A stretch of 64,000 nucleotides of DNA, taken from the NCBI RefSeq assembly GCF_031877795.1, contig NC_133938.1:11936920-12000919 (forward strand), in the 5' to 3' direction. Below the pieces are notes generated by a model. That model was not told where the DNA came from. It saw only the letters and a program-made list of their open reading frames with translations, and made no database searches. This stretch comes from Strix aluco. Taxonomy: Eukaryota; Chordata; Aves; Strigiformes; Strigidae. The position numbers and the translations under genes were made by a program. Of this stretch, positions 57,701 to 64,000 are shown in pieces. Numbering within the stretch: position 1 is the stretch's first letter; every line of letters starts with the position of its first letter.

Positions 57701-60285
57701 GCTTGAGGAAGGGAAAAGCCCTGTCTGTCCAGGGAGCGGGGGGCATGCGCGGGATGAGCAGGAGGCTGCAGCAACGAGGATTTTTCATGTTCCTCTTGGG
57801 ATGTGGAGGTTCATAGACGGAGGTGATGGGGGAGTAGGAGGTTTGATTTTTTTTTTTTTCTATATTTTTATCCTGTGAGATTAAATTGGTCACCAGTCTC
57901 AGATCTTGAGATTGAAGTAAACTTGTGAAGGCTTAGAAGTGCAGGATCTGTATACTTGTTTCCTGACTGGCAGTAGGAATTTCTTCTTCTGTTCTTTTCT
58001 TGCTGTTGTACTGTTACAGGTGTTTCTTCTAAGCTGAGACGTATGAAAAGGTGTTGTCATTTACTCCTCATGTGCTGTCTTTTACAAGTCCTGTGTCTGG
58101 TGGATTTACATGGTCATTTGCTAATAAGGCTGACATTTGTTTTACTACTTTACTTACCTCTTTTCCTTATTGAGCTTTGGTTTCAGAAATTGGTGGATTG
58201 ACAGCTGCTGCTTAGTCTGAACTCTTAATAGTCTTTCAGCTGTGATACAATGGACCAGCAAGTTTTCTAATAGGTTAATGCTTGCACTGTGCCTTGGAAA
58301 GGTTGAGGTACATGGGGCTTTGTCCCATTGGATGCTGCTAGACAGTTGTTTGAGGATTTTATTTGTTTTTTAATGATAACTTGAATTTATTTTATCCTTT
58401 AGTTGCTCTTTGCAACATTGTAGCATCTCATATCACTTGATGTTAAAGTTGGCATTTGAACTTTATTTCCAGGAATGAAGTATTCTTAAAATAAGTAATG
58501 TGTTAGGAGGCCAGTTGGTTACTCTTCAGTGTGTGGGCTTGGGAAATTTGATTTCAGATATTTTTGTTTCCTTTTTCAAGTACTGAATTTTGGCCTTTGC
58601 AACTGAATTTTCATGTTAATTTACAGTGTGGACTAAATGCTTGTCTTGTTTCAAAGAGTGGCCCTTTTATGGTTCTTATTCATCTCAAGCTTTGGGTTGC
58701 TCTACATGAATGGTGTGCTGGCTTGTTTTTGTTGTTTGTTTTTTTTTTTTTAAAGTTAGTGTGCATAGCCAGACAGATTTGAGTGTTACCAAAATCCAAA
58801 AGAAGAAACCTGTTGAAGCATTAAAAAGAAAATGTTTGTTTACTTGATGCTAAATAAAGAAGTCCTTGAACTGAGTATACACTGGTAAAGTTTCTGCTCT
58901 GCAGTTGAAAGATACTTCAATTTGATTCATTTAGGAGGCCCAATTACAGCTGGTTTGGTGCTTATCTTGTTTTGGCTCTGTTAACTTTGATAGGCCTTGA
59001 TTTTATTTTTTGTGTGTTATTTTTTTCCCCCCGAAATTTTGGAAGTTCTGGAAAAGACTTAAATGTGTGAAGTTTTTGCACTTGATTTTGCCCCTGTATT
59101 GCTCTAGTACCGACCTCCAGTAAATGGCCACGAGACTGTAGAGCACAGGTCTGGTGATGTTCAGGTAAAGGGTATAGGAATGGCCACTGTGGCTGTACTT
59201 GCAGGAGAACACTGAAGGCTATTAAGCAACTATTCATTTGTCACAAGTTTGTCCCTGGATCTGAAGCATGTGTTATTGCTGGAAATGGTCATCACAGAGA
59301 CTCTTGGTGTTTTATTCTAATAGCGCTGAGCTAATAAACCAGCATGGTGCAATGTCAAATAGGAGAATGAGGGGAGAAGAGGAAAAGTTGTGTCTCTTTA
59401 AGCGTAACATAGAGCAGAGGTGCTGGCTGTTGCTGCTAGATACCATTTGCCAACTTTTTCTCTCCCCTAAGAGAAGTTACTTGTGCTGGCCAAATGCCAT
59501 CTGAGAAGTTGTATTCTCTCCAGATAGGTTGTGCAGATAAAGATACTTCAGTCCTGTGTGTCCCCCCTCCCCCCCGCCCCAAAAAAAAAAAAAAAAATCA
59601 GCTGTATTTGTTACAGTCGTTCTTTTTTCTGTGGTTGAATATTAGGGTCAACACCTTCCCTGGCTGGTTTTCCAGGCTCACTGAGACTGCGTGGTGTGGA
59701 AACCATGCCCCATTGTAGCTGTTACCCTGCTTGGGGCATTTGCCTCTCTATCAGGACAGAGCTTTGGCAGGGTACAGACTTTCAACACTTAAGTTCATTT
59801 GTGAAGATCAAAAATGACCAGTGTATTGAGCAATGCAAGTGTTGTCTCCCTGAATCCAGACTGAGATTCATTTAGCACTCTCAGGTGTTAACCTTCAAGT
59901 TCATTTTTTGGATAACAAAGGTGTTTGGCTGTGTAAGTGGCTTGAACAACTGTGGCATTCATGTGTATGAAAATCAAGTAATTATGCGTGCTAGATTCTG
60001 TTAAACAAAGGGTGGCCTGCTATGTCTCTTTTCCACTAAATTAGGCCAATATGCAATAGTAGCTTTTACTGACTAGAAGCGTAGTAGCTACAGAGCTCTT
60101 ATTCCTGGCACTGGGAGCTCTGCTGTGGATTGAGAGCACTGAAATGCCATAAATTTCAGAACTTGCTCCAAAGACCAGGGCTGGGAAAGTTTGAATGAAA
60201 ACTGTGTTATTTTTTGACAGCGAATGGACTGACCATTGCAACAAGCTGTCTGAAGGTAGTGGGGAGCCTCTCCGTACTTGATGCT
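57701..60285 (+). other. probable first intron of the divergent gene, part 1
   Basis: T-rich on the plus strand with T runs (57849, 58741) and an A run at 59580-59597 after a C run. No coding exon recognised; frames are under 100 codons without motifs. Confidence 0.5.
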
Positions 60286-60289
60286 GCAA

Positions 60290-60435
60290 TTCAAGGCCAG
60301 AAACTTTTCTGAAAGATGTTCAAGCCTTTGGGCTCAATTCAGCAGTAATGAAGTGGAAACTTTATAGCCAGCATTACATGAGGTTCAGACAGGATGGTCC
60401 GATGGGCTTTTCGACTTCAAGTTTTGTGTGTTGAT
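60290..60435 (+). mobile_element. ancient CR1 3' tail
   Basis: ATAGCCAGCATTACATGAGG, then TTCAGACAGGATGGTCCGAT, then GGGCTTTTCGACTTCAAG parallel the old sauropsid CR1 tail 'gtgttatgcaggaggtcagactagatgatcacaatggtcccttctggcctt'. Highly diverged. Confidence 0.5.
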
Positions 60436-60439
60436 GCTG

Positions 60440-61790
60440 TTACAGCCAAGATACCTTCTTCGTTTTCTGCAAAGTGCCACACCATCCCAGGTGTACCTAT
60501 CCTGGTCTGAGTACATGGTTTGGTGAGTGGCTGAGCTGACCAACAGCTCCAAGGGGCTCATCTCCTTCCCAATTCTGCCAGTGTGGGCCCATCCTATCCT
60601 CTGAGCTTTGGTACTCATCCAGCCTGGCCCCAAGCTGATTCGTCTCACTAAACCAGCAGGAAACTATCTTGTTTTAATTGTGTTTTATTCTGGCTGCATT
60701 AGTCCTTTTATAGGTTCCTGTGGTTGAGTTGGCTCACAGAGGGGCCAGACAAGCTCAGAAACTGGTGTAAGGAAATCAGCATCAGAGTAGGAAGAGAGGG
60801 AAGGACAGGCCTGCCTCCTTTTGGCCTCCCAAAGCTATTGGCTTGGTTAACCCCGTTTTGTGTAGCTTCACCCTGGTGCATTTTCTTACAGTTCCCACGC
60901 AGGAGACTGGACTAGGGGATCTTGGTCCGATCCTCTGCAACAGTTCTTTTCCTTACTACCAGATCTGCTTTTCCAGTGCAGCTTTCCAGTCTTTTGCTGT
61001 ATGCATCTCTATTGTTGCTTCTTTGTTTTAATTTGTATTGTTTCCTTCCTCTACATTTCCTCTAAGTGACCAATCCTTTACTGTGTGGAACTTCTTCAGA
61101 GTCCAGCTTAGACCTGTTTGCCTATCCACAGTTACTCTTGGAGGTTTAAAAATACACAGCAAAGCCTGTCTTAGGAGACCAGTCAAGGAGCTGACGAAAG
61201 TGGTTGCCTAGCGGAGGTGGCCTAATAAAATTGGAGTGGAATTGTACTGTGCATCTTTGGGACAGCTTCTGGGTGGTCTGTTCGGACGAGTTCGCGTCCT
61301 GCGGGTTTGGTGTTGTGCGGGTTTCACTGTGTTGTCAAGTGAACTGAGATGTGTTTGTTTCCCAGCCTCATAGGGTGCGATAGCCCCAGCAAGTGCTTCC
61401 CTAAGTAATCAGCGCCTTCGGCCTCGCTCATTGTGATCTCACAAGCCATCGCGTCTGTGATGTCACAATGGAAGAGATTCTGGTGCTCTGACATAGCTGA
61501 CATATCTGGTGGTGCCTTTGACATATCAGCCAAGGAACGCAGCGGGAAGAATGAGCTCAAGAAACGGGAGAGATCTTCCTTAACCCAAGAGTGTCTTCCA
61601 TCCTTTAGTCAACCCTTTCCATGTTCACTTATCTCTTCCATAGTGGCCATACAGAGGGAAGCCGATGCCTATATAGAGTGAATTTTTTTTTTTTATTGAA
61701 CTACCAAGATGCACATATCTCCCAGATGAGTGGTTGCCTGACTCTGCTCCTGTAACCCTCATTCTTCTCTGCTGTTACCCTCACTTGTTG
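60440..61790 (+). other. probable first intron of the divergent gene, part 2
   Basis: No exon recognised. Contains a CRE-like TGATGTCA near 61458 and a cluster of TGACATA words at 61487-61528. The 82-codon frame at 61433-61681 shows no motif. Confidence 0.45.
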
Positions 61791-61799
61791 TATTGCATC

Positions 61800-61885
61800 T
61801 AATTTTAGACTGTAAGTTCTTGAGAACAGGGACCTCTTCATCTCTAGTGGGAAGAGGCTGGGTGTGATTGCAGAGTGCTGTAAAA
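61800..61885 (+). mobile_element. L2/MIR-like 3' tail fragment
   Basis: TTTTAGACTGTAAGTTCTTG followed by AGAACAGGGACCTCTTCATC closely follows the 'actgtaagctccttgagggcagggacc' tail of old amniote L2/MIR-related elements. Confidence 0.5.
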
Positions 61886-61889
61886 ACAA

Positions 61890-64000
61890 AATAATTGATG
61901 CCAAGTTGTATCTGCATTGAGTAATGATGGGACAGCATGTAGGCATCCCGTGGCAATGCTTTGGGAAAGTTATGTTACAAATTTTCCAAGACACGGGCTT
62001 GGTTGTCTAGCAGTGCTGGAGACAAACCCAAGCCTAAAGTGAAGGGAGTGCAACCATGGAAGTGTACTGGATTCATGTTCAAGGGATGATATTATGAGGT
62101 TAACAATTTAAAGAAGCAAATTTACCTGTAACAAATTATGTTACATTATTAAAACAGTTCTAAAAGCTTTGTGTTTTGTTGTTTGTTTTACTTTATGCAT
62201 TTTTTTTTTTTCAACTTTGGATGGTGACTGTGGATAAGCTGATTTTGTTCATATCTCTTGTTTCCTGCCTCGCAGGCTAGCCAGGTGCTGTCATTTTTGG
62301 ACTGTAGTTGGTCTAATGAAATATTTGGTTTTAGGTTAAGGTTGATTTTTTAAAAAATGGAGTTATCTCTATTGTTCTTCAGTTATATCTTCACACAACT
62401 GAAATATGGGCTCACATTTGACCTCTGAATATGCATTTGAACAGCTACCAAAATGGAAGTCCTGCATTTTTTGTTATACTCTGTTCCAGGTGTTGCTAAA
62501 TGTATGCAATTTTGTTCTACAAAAAGCATCTTTATTACCCTATCCTTTTTATATTTATAATTTAATAAAATAAGACACTATAATAAAATAAGACAAACCT
62601 GACTTAGATTTTGGATTGGTTTTGGTTGCTCTAGCCTTGAGTTCAGTTGTCTCTTGGAGGCCAGGAATCACAGCTGCTCCTACGCAGGCTTTGCGCAGGG
62701 AATAAACTGAACCATATGACTCCCAAAGCTTGCTTGCTTTTATTTTTTATTTTTTGTTTGTCTTGTCCTTTAGATTAGTGCGGGGTTTCTTTTAATATGG
62801 TGGAAGGCCATATTGCCATAACAGTAATTTACAGTGTAAATGGAGGATGCAATTTGTTGGGTCACCCCTCCAACCTGAACTTAGGTGTTTGTTGTCTTGC
62901 CCCCTCCCTACATCAGCTTATCAAACTGGACAGTGAAGGGGAATATTTTTGGGTTAAAGGCAAACTGTTAAAGTTATGCCTTCTCTTACTAACAGGTGAT
63001 TTTAATTAGATGTGGTTGTAAAAAGTAAATATTAATGTTATGTGCAAGGAGCACATTAAGCTCAAGTTCATAAGCCGATTTGTCTCACCATTGATAAATT
63101 TGAATCCTCTGCAACTTGCATGGTGTACATCTCTGTATGTGGCTTTGGGGCTGTCCTGCGGGTGGGGGAGAGCACTTATAATGCCCTGCTGGCTTTTGTC
63201 ACCAGTGTTCTTCATGTGGCAGGAGTTCTCCGTCTTGTTTCTTGCCACTTGTGGTTGCCCCTAAGTGGCTTCCCTGCTGGGAAACCTGGAGCTTGACAGC
63301 CGCCAGTGCAGATTCTCTGCTTTGCGCTTGGTGGGGCCCCTGGCAAGCTGGTGGCTACAGCTGGCACTTGCCTTTCTCTTGACTTTCTTTACTTGCTGGT
63401 GATCAAACTGTCATGCTTTAGTATTGTGTGCTTGGACCACTAACAGGCAAGATCTGTGGTCAGCCTGAGCTTGTCCTGTTACCTGCGACTGATGTCCAGA
63501 GATTAATTCTTTTAAAATTATTTTTAAAAGACAGTTGCTGATTATACTCAGTTATGTCACATGTGGCACACACTGTTATACAGCACATAATGTGAACTTT
63601 ATCTTCCAGCCGAAATCCACCACACATGGCCATTTCCCATGTTATTGGGTGTTGCAAATGTAAAGTGCTGTCACATTTTCCTAGGTCTGTGTACAATCTG
63701 TCAAAATAATTCCTGAGGTCCAGCCTCAGTTCACGGTCCCATTACATTTCATACGTATCTGTGTAAGGAATTGGAGCTGTGTGATATGAAATATTAACCT
63801 AGCAGGGTTGAATGCCAGATGTGACAGCTTGCACTGTCTGAGATTATAATCTGACCCTGTGTGCGTAAGAAATAGATATGTGGTGTTTTACATAGGTTTG
63901 GAAATGGAATCACTGAACATGTGGATTTATATGGATAGAGCTGGGTTTCTAATTTTTGAAGCTGTGTTGCTTGCGTTGTTGTCTGTGGAAAAAAAATACA
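61890..64000 (+). other. probable first intron of the divergent gene, part 3
   Basis: T-rich with T runs (62200, 62739) and a 15-base word TAATAAAATAAGACA repeated at 62563 and 62581. No coding exon, RNA gene or element recognised to the window end. Confidence 0.5.

Noticed and set aside
57585..57740. Possible second exon after the CTCTCTGCCAG acceptor
   Set aside because: The acceptor is fair but no convincing donor follows, and the translated frames do not resemble ERI3.
56688..57878. 396-codon plus-strand open frame
   Set aside because: Gly/Arg/Ala/Pro low complexity in a CpG island, open in other frames and on the other strand as well, and runs straight through the GTGAGT donor at 57082.

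Overview
This window is vertebrate nuclear DNA, most likely from a bird outside the Galliformes. The evidence is low gene density, GT-AG splice signals, CpG-island promoters, CR1-type LINE remnants, and three solitary long terminal repeats of types I recall from neoavian genomes. There are no operons, ribosome binding sites or CRISPR arrays, and most open frames are chance frames in GC-rich or simple-sequence DNA.

The one confidently identified gene is RNF220 (RING-type E3 ubiquitin ligase), on the minus strand. Its first coding exon lies at 27006-27746 (ATG at 27630) and gives 208 complete codons of the N-terminus. A non-coding first exon is inferred at about 34203-34400 inside a CpG island. 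Intron 1 spans 27747-34202 and holds a second CpG island at 31640-32620. Positions 1-27005 are the next intron; I could not find the following exon or the C-terminal RING, so the gene continues beyond the left edge.

Positions 34.5-56.7 kb are intergenic. They hold three solo LTRs with full or near-full 5-bp target-site duplications (41994-42608, 48120-49213, 55599-56592), two oppositely oriented CR1 fragments near 50.5-51.9 kb, and low-complexity tracts.

A third CpG island at 56.7-57.7 kb carries a ZNF143-like site, an NRF1-like site and a GC box, followed by a GTGAGT donor at 57082. It is probably the promoter and first exon of a plus-strand gene transcribed away from RNF220. ERI3 is the expected divergent neighbour of RNF220 in vertebrates, but no ERI3 coding sequence is visible, so that name is inferred from synteny only. 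The remainder to 64000 looks like its first intron and is T-rich on the plus strand.

I found no undescribed biochemical system. The points most worth a second look are: a cluster of decayed protein-like frames at 2.6-3.8 kb in the RNF220 intron; predicted upstream ORFs spanning RNF220 exons 1 and 2; a strong G-quadruplex motif just inside intron 1; a GGTCCC/GGCCCC hexanucleotide array in the second CpG island; a mosaic LTR abutting the 57-kb promoter; and several repeat-free blocks that look like developmental enhancers.
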